From: Salinicoccus albus DSM 19776
GTDB taxonomy: Bacteria > Bacillota > Bacilli > Staphylococcales > Salinicoccaceae
Direction: 5' to 3'
Length of the DNA stretch: 64,000 nucleotides
Assembly: GCF_000385175.1 (NCBI RefSeq)
Contig: NZ_ARQJ01000030.1
Span: 108,037-172,036, forward strand
Made by a program: the position numbers and the translations under genes
The notes under the pieces: generated by a model
The model's database searches: none
Seen by the model: only the letters and a program-made list of their open reading frames with translations
What the model was told of the DNA's origin: nothing
Shown: positions 55,301 to 63,900 of the stretch, piece after piece
Position numbering within the stretch: position 1 is the first letter of the stretch
Layout: each line of letters opens with the position of its first letter

Positions 55301-55622
55301 TGTCATTTTCCACTTCATCAATGGTCATGTCGTATCCGAATTCCAGCATTACGACTGATGAATTTTCCTGTGACTGTGAAGATATGTTTGTCAGCCCATT
55401 GATCGAAGAGAGTTCCTCTTCAACAGGGACGGTGACATCCTCCATCACTTCCTGCGGTCCGGCCCCTTGGTATGTAGTGGCAACGGCCGCAATGGGCGGC
55501 TGGACATTTGGCATTAATTGTAACGGTAATCTGGTTACGGAAACAGCCCCCAAGATCATCAGTACAAGCATTATGACGATTGTAAACTTAGGGCGTTTTA
55601 TCGAGAAATTTGATAGTTTCAA
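52377..55622 (-). CDS. RND-family efflux permease (AcrB/SwrC type)
   Basis: 1081-residue HAE-type RND transporter with twelve membrane spans and two large extracytoplasmic loops. Landmarks: SNFSIKRPKFTIVIMLVLM at the N-terminus, GLALGIGMLVDNAVVVIENI (proton-relay Asp pair), and the second-half GVILLLGIVVNNSILLVDY. Such Gram-positive RND pumps (B. subtilis SwrC/YerP; staphylococcal homologues) export surfactants, fatty acids or drugs without an outer-membrane channel. TTG 55622 is favoured because AAAGGAGAG is 9 nt upstream; the ATG at 55652 has no site. A frameshifted TetR gene is divergent. Confidence 0.9.
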   Translation of the reverse strand: MKLSNFSIKRPKFTIVIMLVLMILGAVSVTRLPLQLMPNVQPPIAAVATTYQGAGPQEVMEDVTVPVEEELSSINGLTNISSQSQENSSVVMLEFGYDMTIDEVENDIMRAIDSVELPEQAESPSFLEFDISMLPSIQLAVASEGEAVTEYQGQVSGLIDELENVEGVASITESGAVTQEIQVTLDTEQLEQYNMSQSDVADIIEANNISIPNATIEDTEDRTSISTRTVSEIDGVEELQELVLADLPDDAGTVTLNDVADVSLAEQESNSITRLNQDDAMQIDMSLASDANASNVNNEFNEILDEKLQEDEYDNLTVETLYDEGEYIDLSINSVLTALISGAILAMVIIFAFLRNLKSPLIIGLSIPFSVITTFALLFFTNISINMMTLGGLALGIGMLVDNAVVVIENIYRHLSMGKDPKQAASEGTKEVGGAITASTLTTAAVFLPVVFVSGLVSQLFTPLAITVAFSLFASLFVALTVVPMLASRLLKAPKENMEEKRKSRPYMSVINKMTRWSLRHRLLVLILTLILMAGGILGIINQGINLLPSSDEGALTVEIEKEQGTILEDTQETVTQVEEILEEQSAVDIYLSSVGSSSQMSMAEEPNTGTITATLVDASKRDVTTSEFINDIEDEVENVDQDADINIVPMSQSGTGSEPNTMSVNVSDDDSTRLQESEETIISELEEDEQIENVASSREEMVQELQVQVDRPAARENGLQPAQIGSALYEASNGVQASTVNSEDGFLTINVKYPDDITTSVEAFENVQIANSDGEYVPIGEVAELTEADMLPLINRDSMEETSTLTITYASDMSLNEAGSHVQGIIDGADYHDETNYSIGGDLEMLTDALPQMLLALILGIVFIYLVMVAQFESFKHPFVVIFAIPLSIIGVMLSLLVTNNPLSIVAFVGVILLLGIVVNNSILLVDYTNQQKEKGSTTLESLEISVQDRFRPIVITATTTALGMLPLAIGMGEGGELVSPMGIVVIGGLVSSTFFTLFVIPVFYSYFDKETRNMNKKYMTPNGDIITKKEVEDRKNREAAEARQKARDNYDYEDNYRIVKNTGDTKEEAPDVIEDDERK

Positions 55623-55660
55623 GGTGATTTTCTCTCCTTTTTGGCAGTTCATAAAGCATC

Positions 55661-55673
55661 CAACAACGTGTTG
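55661..55673. promoter_or_regulatory. Candidate TetR operator upstream of the RND gene
   Basis: CAACA-ACG-TGTTG is a perfect odd-centre dyad about 40 bp upstream of the RND start and 87 bp from the TetR start. Location fits a repressor site, sequence is not a known consensus. Confidence 0.4.
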
Positions 55674-55759
55674 TCCAATAGTATATGATAAGGTACATTA
55701 TACACATCATCAATGAACAATTAAGGTAATTCTGTCGAAAAGGTGGGAATGTGTCCAAA

Positions 55760-56346
55760 ATGAGTCGCAGACATGAAACGTATAATAACCTTATCGAGGC
55801 TTTCTGGGGTGTCTATAAAAAGAAACCGATCTCTAAAATAACAGTGAAAGAAGTGACTGATCGAGCCGGGTAAACCGCGGCACATTCTACAGCTATTTCA
55901 CTGATATATACGAGGTGCAGGAGATATTGAAAGAATCCATAATGCCCGAAGAATCGATGATTATCGGTCCCTTGAAACAACTTGCAGAAGGCAATGGCAA
56001 AGTCATGGCATCCATTGAACGTACGAATGAGTATATCAGGAAAAACGGTGATATCATTGCTGTTCTGATCGGTCCGGAAGGCGATCCCAGCTTCGTATAT
56101 GAATTCAAGATGAAAATACGGAAAATGATTATGAAATATGTAGGTCAGCAGGGCGTTAAGCATCCGGAACATATAGAGTATGTCATCGAATATCATATAT
56201 CAGGAATCATCAATGTCTTCAGGTTATGGATGGAAAAAGAGGAAGAGATTGATGAGGATATCTTAAAACAAATGATGGAAGATGTTTCCCATAACGGTGC
56301 TGTTACAATTTTAAATTTACTGTTAAATGACAAAAAAGACAAGTAA
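55760..56346 (+). pseudogene. TetR-family regulator, frameshifted after the HTH
   Basis: From ATG 55760: MSRRHETYNNLIEAFWGVYK followed by KKPISKITVKEVTDRAG, then TAA at 55871. In the next frame the protein goes on without a break: VNRGTFYSYFTDIYEVQEIL and then KESIMPEESMIIG to 56346. DRAGVNRGTFYSYF is the standard TetR helix-turn-helix end, so exactly one base is missing near 55870. The product would lack its ligand domain. Divergent from the RND gene, it was almost certainly its regulator. A sequencing error is the main alternative. Confidence 0.75.
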
Positions 56347-56388
56347 AAGTTCTTGCTGGATGGATGCTTGTTTTTTGAAATCAGCCTG

Positions 56389-56427
56389 TATACTTTTATA
56401 GTTTGTCGAGTAAACTATAAAAGTATA
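56389..56427. promoter_or_regulatory. Operator 1 of the glucuronide operon (also a hairpin)
   Basis: 16-bp perfect arms, TATACTTTTATAGTTT and its complement, around GTCGAGT. The inner core TAGTTTGTCGAGTAAACTA matches operator 2. The dyad may also terminate the TetR transcript. Confidence 0.55.
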
Positions 56428-56453
56428 TTTTCTGATTATTCATTATTTTCGTG

Positions 56454-56518
56454 TTGTATGTCTTAAAATTTTATGATATATTCAAATCATTAATTAGTTT
56501 ATCGGGTAAATTAATTAA
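56454..56518 (+). promoter_or_regulatory. Promoter and operator 2 of the glucuronide operon
   Basis: TTGTAT (56454-56459), 17 bp, TATATT (56477-56482) is a good sigma-A promoter. Just downstream is the dyad TTAATTAGTTTA-TCGGG-TAAATTAATTAA (56490-56518) whose core TAGTTTATCGGGTAAATTA resembles operator 1; centres are 96 bp apart. A repressor bound to both could loop the DNA. Confidence 0.6.
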
Positions 56519-56564
56519 GCACAGCTGTATCAAAGGGGCCCTTTTCGCAAGGTATATTTAATTT

Positions 56565-56580
56565 TTGTAAGCGATTACAT
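56565..56580. promoter_or_regulatory. CcpA cre site
   Basis: TTGTAAGCGATTACAT fits the cre consensus WTGNAANCGNWWNCAW closely. It is 18 bp upstream of the symporter ATG, downstream of the promoter, so CcpA would act as a roadblock when preferred sugars are present. Confidence 0.85.
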
Positions 56581-56597
56581 TAGGGAGGGAGGTTATT

Positions 56598-58148
56598 ATG
56601 GGAAAGTTAAATTTAGAAGGGGATTTTTCAAGAGAGAAGTATCATACTGCAAAATACTGGCAGATCGCACTTTTTGCACTGAATAACAGTGCGACCAATC
56701 TGTTCTTATTTGGCATAGGATTCATTACGTACTACACAACTGGTGTTGCCGGTCTGGCTGTCATAACAGTGAGTACGATACTGGGTCTGATGCGGGTGTT
56801 TGACAGTGTTACAGATCCGATCATTGGTTATATTATTGACAGAACGGAAACGAAATTTGGCAAATTCAGGCCGATTATGGTTATTGGCAATGGGATACTG
56901 CTCGTTACATTTCTGCTGATGTTCAATGTGCTTCATCTGTTTCCTCAAAATTTTCAGATGTTTGTGTTCATCATTCTGCAATTTGTATATATCCTTGGCT
57001 ATACAATGCAGACAACAGTCACAAGGGCTGCACAGACAGTTTTGACAAACCACCCGCGACAGCGGCCTTTGTTTTCAATATTTGATGCTTTATTCACTTT
57101 GTCATTGTTCAGTTTTGGACAGGTGTATGCATCACAGTATCTGATCGACAAGTATGGGGATTTCACCTATAACTATTTCATAGAATTATCATTTACATTT
57201 GCCGGCTTATCAGCACTTATGACATTGCTTGCGGTTATAGCAATATGGAATAAAGATCGGAAAGAGTTTTACGGAATAGAGGAAATCAATGTCAAGACGA
57301 GATTCAGAGATTACCTGCCCGTACTGAAAAGGAACAGAGCATTGCAGATGCTTGTAATTGCAGCTGCAACCGATAAATTTGCAGCTATGTTCATGAATCA
57401 GCAGGTGGTGCAGGTGATGCTGTTTGGTATTCTGCTCGGCAATTTCGCATTGAGTGGTCAATTCAGTCTGATCGTCCTGGTTCCCAGTCTGTTCATTGTT
57501 TTCTTTGGTGTTAGATACGCCCAAAACTTAGGTTTGAAAAGAGCATTGGTCCTGTTTTCATATATTGGGGCCGTTTCGTTTTCAATACTATTCATATTAA
57601 TGCTGGCGTTTGAAACAGAGGAATTCGCATTGGGCAACTGGGGCATTCTGTCAATTATATTTCTGATACTTTTCTCCATCGGCCGTGCAATCAGCACCTT
57701 AACACCGTCCATAGTGATACCGATGATTGGGGATGTTTCAGATTATGAAACGTATTCCTCAGGAAGATATATACCTGGCATGATTGCCGCGCTGTTTTCA
57801 TTTGTTGATAAGCTGGTATCCAGCTTAGCTCCGTTCATTGTCGGCGCGCTCGTATCTATCATCGGTTTTGGAAATGAGTTCCCAACAGTGAATGATGAAA
57901 TGACCACCGGTCTGCTGTGGGTTTCATTGATTACGGCACTTGGTTTTCCGATTCTTGGCTGGGTGATTTCGATTATTGCCATGAAGTTTTATCCATTGAC
58001 TAAAGAGAGGATGGCTGAAGTTCAGGAGGAGTTGAACAATACGAAAAATTTCATACTGGATGCCAGAGATGAAAAGGCCGCAGAAGCAGAAGCTACTGAA
58101 CGGATGGATGAGGACACAGAAGAAGATATTTCAAAAAAAGATAAGTAA
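56598..58148 (+). CDS. GPH-family sugar/glucuronide:cation symporter
   Basis: 516 residues, about 12 membrane spans. Glycoside-pentoside-hexuronide family: YFITYYTTGVAG-like early segment, VFDSVTDPIIGYIIDRTETKFGKFRP, and GDVSDYETYSSGRYIPGMIAA are typical. It probably imports beta-glucuronides, judged from the beta-glucuronidase gene 27 bp downstream. AGGGAGGGAGG precedes the ATG. A C-terminal acidic tail (EEDISKKDK) ends the protein. Confidence 0.85.
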   Translation: MGKLNLEGDFSREKYHTAKYWQIALFALNNSATNLFLFGIGFITYYTTGVAGLAVITVSTILGLMRVFDSVTDPIIGYIIDRTETKFGKFRPIMVIGNGILLVTFLLMFNVLHLFPQNFQMFVFIILQFVYILGYTMQTTVTRAAQTVLTNHPRQRPLFSIFDALFTLSLFSFGQVYASQYLIDKYGDFTYNYFIELSFTFAGLSALMTLLAVIAIWNKDRKEFYGIEEINVKTRFRDYLPVLKRNRALQMLVIAAATDKFAAMFMNQQVVQVMLFGILLGNFALSGQFSLIVLVPSLFIVFFGVRYAQNLGLKRALVLFSYIGAVSFSILFILMLAFETEEFALGNWGILSIIFLILFSIGRAISTLTPSIVIPMIGDVSDYETYSSGRYIPGMIAALFSFVDKLVSSLAPFIVGALVSIIGFGNEFPTVNDEMTTGLLWVSLITALGFPILGWVISIIAMKFYPLTKERMAEVQEELNNTKNFILDARDEKAAEAEATERMDEDTEEDISKKDK

Positions 58149-58175
58149 ATCATACTCACATAAGGAGAGATACAG

Positions 58176-59978
58176 ATGCTTTATCCAATTACTTCGGAGA
58201 CAAGAAGTGTTATTGACCTGTCAGGGATATGGAAGTTTAAAGTGGACGAGGGAGACGGCCATGAGCAGAAATGGTATCAACAGAAACTGGAAACGGATGA
58301 ATATATGGCTGTACCGGCATCCTACAACGATACAGCAGTTTATGAAAAAATCAGGAATCACATCGGGACGGTCTGGTACGAAAAAGAGTTTACAGTGCCT
58401 CATATGCTTTTGGATGAAACAATCATCCTCAGATTTGGTTCTGTCACCCATAATGCTGAAGTTTATCTGAACGGGGAAAAAATCTCAGAGCATAAAGGTG
58501 GTTTTCTGCCTTTTGAAGTTACAGTCAATAAATATCTGGAGAATGGTAAGAACAGACTGACGGTTGCTGTGGATAATATATTGGATGAGTCCACATTACC
58601 GGTCGGGATATACGGCGAAAAAGAGGTGAACGGGCGGACTAAGAAATATAACAATCCAAATTTTGACTTCTTCAACTATGCCGGTATCCATCGTCCTGTA
58701 AAGATATATACAGTCCCTGATGTACATGTCACCAATCTGACAGTCTTCACAGAGAAGAACGGCAGTGATTATGCATTCAATTATAAAGTGGAAACCAATG
58801 AGCAGGTTGAAGCTGCAGAAATACAGGTGGTGGACGAAGCGGGTCACCTCGTTTTCGAAGGGGACGGACTGGAAGGCAGTGCCGGGATAGAAAATCCGCA
58901 GTTATGGCAGCCCATGGACAGCTATCTCTATGACTTTAATGTCTATCTCAAAGGCCGGAACGGCGAAGTCATCGACCACTATAGCCTGCCGGTGGGCCTG
59001 AGAACAGTCGAAGTGAAGGATGGACAGTTCCTGATTAATGGGTCACCGTTTTATTTCAAGGGATTCGGCAAGCATGAAGATACTCACATACATGGCAGAG
59101 GGTTCAATGAAGCGGCGAATGTCCTGGACTTCAATCTCATGAAATGGATTGGAGCAAATTCCTTCAGGACCGCTCATTATCCATACTCTGAAGAGATGAT
59201 GAGACTGGCGGATCAGGAAGGTTTTATTGTCATAGATGAAACCCCGGCGGTCGGTGTCCATTTAAACTTTATGGCAACGATGTTCGGGGATGCAGATAAA
59301 AGAGATACCTGGGAAGAGATACAAACAGCCCAGCATCATAAAGATGTTATCAGAGATTTGATTGACAGGGATAAGAATCACCCGTCTGTGGTAATGTGGA
59401 GTATCGCCAATGAGCCAGCCTCTGATGAAGCAGGTGCATACGAATACTTCAAACCGCTGTATGATCAGGTGAAAATTCTTGATCCTGAACAGCGTCCGGC
59501 TACAATTGTAACGTACATGATGGCAACTCCGGATAAAGAAAAGACGGCAGATATCGTCGATGTATTTGCGATGAACAGATATTATGGCTGGTACGCCAAC
59601 GGCGGGGACCTTGAAGATGCGAAAATCGGATTGCAATCAGAGCTTGATTTTTATCAGAAAAATTACCCGGACAAGCCCATTATCATGACAGAGTACGGTG
59701 CGGACACAGTGTCAGGGTTCCACGCTGTCGATCCGGTGATGTTCACTGAAGAGTATCAGAAGCTTTACCTCGAGGCCAATCATGAAATATTTGACCAGAC
59801 AGTGAACTTTGTCGGGGAACATATATGGAACTTTGCGGATTTTGAGACCAGTCAGGGAGTGATCAGGGTTCAGGGTAATAAGAAAGGAATATTCACGAGG
59901 GACCGTAAGCCGAAATTGGCTGCACATTATATGAAAGAACGCTGGGAAAATATACCGGATTTCAATTATAAGAAATGA
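58176..59978 (+). CDS. uidA: Beta-glucuronidase (GH2)
   Basis: 600-residue glycoside hydrolase family 2 enzyme releasing glucuronate from beta-glucuronides. Jelly-roll N-terminal domain, immunoglobulin-like middle, TIM barrel with WSIANEPAS (acid/base Glu413) and IMTEYGADT (nucleophile Glu506); NRYYGWY and the [12 protein letters not shown] stretch are typical of glucuronidases rather than beta-galactosidases. AAGGAGAG precedes the ATG. Co-transcribed with the symporter. Confidence 0.93.
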   Translation: MLYPITSETRSVIDLSGIWKFKVDEGDGHEQKWYQQKLETDEYMAVPASYNDTAVYEKIRNHIGTVWYEKEFTVPHMLLDETIILRFGSVTHNAEVYLNGEKISEHKGGFLPFEVTVNKYLENGKNRLTVAVDNILDESTLPVGIYGEKEVNGRTKKYNNPNFDFFNYAGIHRPVKIYTVPDVHVTNLTVFTEKNGSDYAFNYKVETNEQVEAAEIQVVDEAGHLVFEGDGLEGSAGIENPQLWQPMDSYLYDFNVYLKGRNGEVIDHYSLPVGLRTVEVKDGQFLINGSPFYFKGFGKHEDTHIHGRGFNEAANVLDFNLMKWIGANSFRTAHYPYSEEMMRLADQEGFIVIDETPAVGVHLNFMATMFGDADKRDTWEEIQTAQHHKDVIRDLIDRDKNHPSVVMWSIANEPASDEAGAYEYFKPLYDQVKILDPEQRPATIVTYMMATPDKEKTADIVDVFAMNRYYGWYANGGDLEDAKIGLQSELDFYQKNYPDKPIIMTEYGADTVSGFHAVDPVMFTEEYQKLYLEANHEIFDQTVNFVGEHIWNFADFETSQGVIRVQGNKKGIFTRDRKPKLAAHYMKERWENIPDFNYKK

Positions 59979-60127
59979 TTCAAGCCCTCCAGGCCCGCAG
60001 ATTAAATAATTGTCTGTAACCTGGGGGGTAATCTGTCCGATCAAGCATCACTGGAATGAAAAATCATTTATGTCTGGTATCATGGATATTGAAATCTAAA
60101 TATTCAAGCAATGAGGGAGGCTTATAT

Positions 60128-60400
60128 TTGAAATGTTTCGCTGTATTGCTGCCGATGAAAGATGAGGAGAAAAGCAGAAGTTTCAGAGACCAGCACTTGG
60201 CATTCCTGAGCAAAATGAGAGATGACGGAACGATATTGATGAACGGGCGATTCGTCGATGGCGCCGGAGGCCTTGTCATTTATCAAGGAGATTCGCAGGA
60301 TGAAGTCGAGAAAATTGTCAACACTGATCCGTACATTATCAACGGCGCCCGTGATTACGAAATACATGAATGGGAAATGGTTTCCAATTATAATTTCTAG
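60128..60400 (+). CDS. YciI-like protein
   Basis: 90 residues from a TTG at 60128, chosen because GGGAGG lies 8 nt upstream. YciI-family pattern: RDQHLAFLSKMRDDGTILMNG, FVDGAGGLVIYQ and DPYIINGARDYEIHEW; the His and Asp of the ferredoxin-like dimer are preserved. Small YciI proteins are often linked to catabolic operons and may remove side products; specific role unknown. Followed 14 bp later by the reductase gene. Confidence 0.75.
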   Translation: MKCFAVLLPMKDEEKSRSFRDQHLAFLSKMRDDGTILMNGRFVDGAGGLVIYQGDSQDEVEKIVNTDPYIINGARDYEIHEWEMVSNYNF

Positions 60401-60414
60401 AGAGGGGTGTCGGT

Positions 60415-61269
60415 ATGCAAATAGGTTTTATCGGTCTGGGCATTATGGGTAAACCGATGTGCGCCAATCTGCTTAAAAAAAACATGGACGTCTGTATCTC
60501 CAGCAGCACAACTTCAACGAATCAGGATCTGAAGAAGCAGGGTGCCAATGTGATGGACAGCTATAGTGAAGTGGCAAACAATTCAGAAGTGCTTGTACTG
60601 ATGCTGCCAAACTCACAGGATGTCCATGATGTCATGATAAAGCACCAGTTGTATGAATCGTTGAAACCCAATGCAATCGTTGTGGATATGAGCTCAATCA
60701 CACCGGATATGAGCAAACAGGTGGCTGAAGCACTCAGAACCGCCGGCTCGGAGTATATTGATGCGCCGGTGAGCGGCGGTGAGGAAAAGGCGGTCGAAGG
60801 TACACTTTCCATAATGGTCGGCGGCAGTGAGGGTTCTGTAGGGAAAGTCAGACCGTTGCTGGATATTATGGGGGCGAGTGTCACCCACGTAGGTGAAGTT
60901 GGACTTGGCAATGCGACAAAACTTGTGAATCAGGTGATTGTTGCCAATAATATCGCTGCATTATCAGAAGGTGTGGCTGTCGCAAAATCCCTGGGACTCG
61001 ATCTGGACACCATGTATGAAGCGATTAAAGGCGGGCTTGCCGGAAGCAGTGTCATGGATGCAAAGACATCCAGGATGATCAATGATGATTATGCGCCCGG
61101 GTTCAAGCTGGATCTCCATATGAAAGATCTGAACAATGCTTTTGAGAGCCTGGAATCGAGTGATCAGAGTCTGCCAATCACATCAAAGACCAAAGAGATT
61201 ATGTCCAAACTGATTGATGAAGGTAAAGGCGGCAACGATCACGGCGGACTTTATGAGTACTATAAATAA
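60415..61269 (+). CDS. Beta-hydroxyacid dehydrogenase, tartronate semialdehyde reductase-like
   Basis: 284 residues. NAD-binding GFIGLGIMGKPM, substrate motif DAPVSGGEEKAVEGTLSIMVGG, and the catalytic lysine in GLGNATKLVNQV are those of 3-hydroxyisobutyrate/2-hydroxy-3-oxopropionate reductases (GarR-like). Following a glucuronidase operon, reduction of tartronate semialdehyde from hexuronate breakdown is a reasonable role. AGAGGGGTG precedes the ATG. Confidence 0.82.
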   Translation: MQIGFIGLGIMGKPMCANLLKKNMDVCISSSTTSTNQDLKKQGANVMDSYSEVANNSEVLVLMLPNSQDVHDVMIKHQLYESLKPNAIVVDMSSITPDMSKQVAEALRTAGSEYIDAPVSGGEEKAVEGTLSIMVGGSEGSVGKVRPLLDIMGASVTHVGEVGLGNATKLVNQVIVANNIAALSEGVAVAKSLGLDLDTMYEAIKGGLAGSSVMDAKTSRMINDDYAPGFKLDLHMKDLNNAFESLESSDQSLPITSKTKEIMSKLIDEGKGGNDHGGLYEYYK

Positions 61270-61431
61270 CGATAAATATAAGTGGTTGCGATCGGTTCAT
61301 TCCCGGATTAAGATTGCTTGAAAACAGGCTGGATCCGCTCAAGAAGAAGAAAAGAGGGCCGCGGCCACAATCAGTCGCAGATAACGGGCAGCATATATAT
61401 AATGGTTTTTAAAACGATTGATAAAAAAGAA

Positions 61432-61462
61432 AACGAGTTCTGAAATTTGATCAGAACTCGTT
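61432..61462. terminator. Bidirectional terminator between reductase and HD genes
   Basis: AACGAGTTCTGA pairs with TCAGAACTCGTT, loop 7, T-rich on both outer sides (minus strand especially). Confidence 0.85.
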
Positions 61463-61470
61463 TCTTGATG

Positions 61471-62109
61471 CTATTCATTCCACGGTGAGTGAAGGATGCA
61501 TGTACAGAAGTTTTTATTTTCATAATCAGGTCTGAAGTGTTTCACGACATCTTCTTTCATGTTGCCAAATGTCGTTTCCGGTTTATGTTTGAAGCCTTCA
61601 TAAAATGCCGGAATGATTTCCTGTTTGAAATTGTTTCTGGGGAAGGCGTCCAGTATCGCGTCCCTTTTCTCCGCAGGAAATTCGTCGAATCTGTCCCCCA
61701 TGACGTCAAGGCCGACCCCATGGAAAAGCATCGCGACTTCAGCCTGCTTGTGCTCTGCAACTCCAGGTGTTGTATGAAGTGCTATTGCATCCCACACGAG
61801 CTGAACTGTATTGTCAGGGAGATTATAAGTCTCGAGGAACTGTCGTGCTGCATTTGCACCGTCTACTTCAAATCTTAAATCATCGCTCATGTACTTATCT
61901 GTCAGTCCCAAATCGTGAAACAATGCACTGACATACAGCAGTTCCGGTTCATGCTTTTGATTTTCCTTCCGGGCAAACTCAGCCCCGAAATAATATACAC
62001 GATTTGAATGATTCCATAAGAGATCGTTCCCATGTTCACGCAGAATATCAGCTGCGTCTTTCGCCAATTGGGAATCTGGTGCTTTAATTCCTGCAATATC
62101 CTGAGTCAT
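61471..62109 (-). CDS. HD-domain metal-dependent hydrolase
   Basis: 212 residues. HD signature with NHSNRVYYFG, VSALFHDLGLT and the later DAIALHTTPGVA, which together fit the cyanamide hydratase-like group of HD proteins. The substrate is unknown. AAAGGAGAGG precedes the ATG. Stands alone between two strong terminators or promoters. Confidence 0.8.
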   Translation of the reverse strand: MTQDIAGIKAPDSQLAKDAADILREHGNDLLWNHSNRVYYFGAEFARKENQKHEPELLYVSALFHDLGLTDKYMSDDLRFEVDGANAARQFLETYNLPDNTVQLVWDAIALHTTPGVAEHKQAEVAMLFHGVGLDVMGDRFDEFPAEKRDAILDAFPRNNFKQEIIPAFYEGFKHKPETTFGNMKEDVVKHFRPDYENKNFCTCILHSPWNE

Positions 62110-62299
62110 CTTGAACCTCTCCTTTACATACGGCTATTCTCAAATGAATGAGTTAATCCTATTATAAAGAACCTTTTCTAAGGATGTCTAATGAATCAGG
62201 TTATGCCTGCGTTTTACCTGAGTGATAAACATAATGTTTGAGAACCCTTATTTAGAGGAATAGACTTGATGTACAATATATTAAGGAGTTGAATTATTA

Positions 62300-62722
62300 A
62301 TGAGTATCTATGAAGCAAAAGTATTTAACACCGGCGGCAGAGGCGGCGAAGTTCACAGTGAAGACAATTCCTTTAAAATGAGCGTGAAACAACCAAAAGA
62401 AATGTCCGGTGAGGATACAAACGAATCGAATCCGGAACAGTTATTCGCAGCAGCTTACAGCGCTTGCTACAACAGTGCCCTGGACGGCGTACTAAAAAAA
62501 GACGGCGCGGATGATGTAAAACGCACAGTCATCGCAACAGCCAAGCTGTTAAAAGATGAATCCGACGGCGGATTCAGACTCGGCGCTGAAATTGAAGTGG
62601 AATTTGAAGGTGTCGATCAGGCCAAAGCTGACGAATATGTGGAGCAGGCGCATCAGGGCTGCCCTTATTCAAAAATGACGCGCGATGGCATCAACGTCGA
62701 CCTGAAAGCAACCGTAAAATAA
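62300..62722 (+). CDS. ohr: Organic hydroperoxide resistance protein
   Basis: 140-residue OsmC/Ohr peroxidase reducing organic peroxides with two redox cysteines, Cys56 (AAYSACYNSA) and Cys121 (HQGCPYSK), both conserved. TGGRGGEVHSEDN at the start is typical of Ohr rather than OsmC. AAGGAG precedes the ATG. No OhrR gene is next to it. Confidence 0.95.
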   Translation: MSIYEAKVFNTGGRGGEVHSEDNSFKMSVKQPKEMSGEDTNESNPEQLFAAAYSACYNSALDGVLKKDGADDVKRTVIATAKLLKDESDGGFRLGAEIEVEFEGVDQAKADEYVEQAHQGCPYSKMTRDGINVDLKATVK

Positions 62723-62742
62723 AAATATTGAGAGTATATAAG

Positions 62743-62768
62743 GAGAAGGCTCAGCCTTCTCTTTTTTT
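62743..62768 (+). terminator. Terminator after ohr
   Basis: GAGAAGGC pairs with GCCTTCTC over TCA, then TTTTTTT. Confidence 0.9.
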
Positions 62769-62925
62769 GTGTCAAATCATTTGCGCATTATTTTATGGTA
62801 TTTATTGGAATTAATGTTGAATAATGCAGTTATTTATCTAATACCTCCTTTTTATCCGATGAAAAAAGCAAAATGACCTTTTTTTTGTATATATAGAAGA
62901 AGGGCCATTTAAAGGAGGTTTTAAA

Positions 62926-63900
62926 ATGTTTTTGAATGAAAGAAAAGAACCATTGGAATTACTGTATTATCGTGTGTTAAGACACAGGCGTCAGTTGAGT
63001 GATAAAGAGGCACGCAGTCTGTCTATTTATGAAAAAGGGTTTTCCGGGGAGTGTTTGTATGATGAAGTATTTGAAGAGACCGGTCATGACAATGTCTTTA
63101 TATTCAGGGATATCTGGCTGCAGGTAGAGGCTGGTAATGTTCAGCTTGACAGCCTGATTGTCAGTGATGGAGAAATGGAGATTAATGAGATAAAGAACTA
63201 CAGCGGAGAATATGTGTATCACGACGGAGTCTGGAAAATTCAAAACAGGAGAATTTCAGAAGATCCGATCAGTCAGTTGAGGCGGGCAGTCAACAAGTTA
63301 ATCAAGGTGAAATTCGAAAAGAACTTGAGTTTTGATGTGAAAGGAAAGATCGTTTTCCCGAATCCGTATTTTGTGCTGGAGAGTGCAGAACGTTCTTCGT
63401 TGGAAATGATCGTTAAAAGGGAAAAATTAAAAAAATATATGAGAAGTTTCCGTATGAAGCAATCCGGACGATCAGCGGAAATGCTGGTTAAGGAAATAGC
63501 GGAAAGAATGGTTGAAAATCCATATTTTAAACCAAAAACCGATTTTACACGGTTGAGGCAGGGGTATTACTGTGTGCATTGCGGGAGTTTCGAAGTTGAG
63601 AAAAGGAGAGTCCATGTCATTTGTAAAAAATGTTTTTGCCGTGAAGTGTCGGAAACAGCGATCGTGAGAATGGCGGTAGAATTTAAACTGTTGTTCCCGG
63701 AAAGAAAGTTAACTGTGAATGAAATTTATGCTTTTTCAGGCGGTTTATTCCACAAAGATCATATTCAAAGGCATCTCAGCAAACATGGTACCCGCTCAGG
63801 CCAGGGGCCCACTTCTTTTTATGAGGTACACTCCTTATATTTGAAAGATTTTTCAATAGAGAACAGGTATAAGAGTTCGAATAAGCATCGTATAAGGTAG
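62926..63900 (+). CDS. NERD-domain nuclease-like protein with zinc ribbon
   Basis: 324 residues. The N-terminal NERD domain is recognisable by GECLYDEVFEE, VQLDSLIVSDGEMEINEIKNYSG (PD-ExK-like Asp, Glu, Lys) and ISQLRRAVNKL. A zinc ribbon follows: CVHC (Cys216, Cys219) and CKKC (Cys233, Cys236), then a helical C-terminus (ELKLLFPERKLTVNEIYAF-like) that may bind nucleic acid. AAAGGAGG precedes the ATG. The stop codon directly abuts a 41-bp repeat array. Confidence 0.8.
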   Translation: MFLNERKEPLELLYYRVLRHRRQLSDKEARSLSIYEKGFSGECLYDEVFEETGHDNVFIFRDIWLQVEAGNVQLDSLIVSDGEMEINEIKNYSGEYVYHDGVWKIQNRRISEDPISQLRRAVNKLIKVKFEKNLSFDVKGKIVFPNPYFVLESAERSSLEMIVKREKLKKYMRSFRMKQSGRSAEMLVKEIAERMVENPYFKPKTDFTRLRQGYYCVHCGSFEVEKRRVHVICKKCFCREVSETAIVRMAVEFKLLFPERKLTVNEIYAFSGGLFHKDHIQRHLSKHGTRSGQGPTSFYEVHSLYLKDFSIENRYKSSNKHRIR

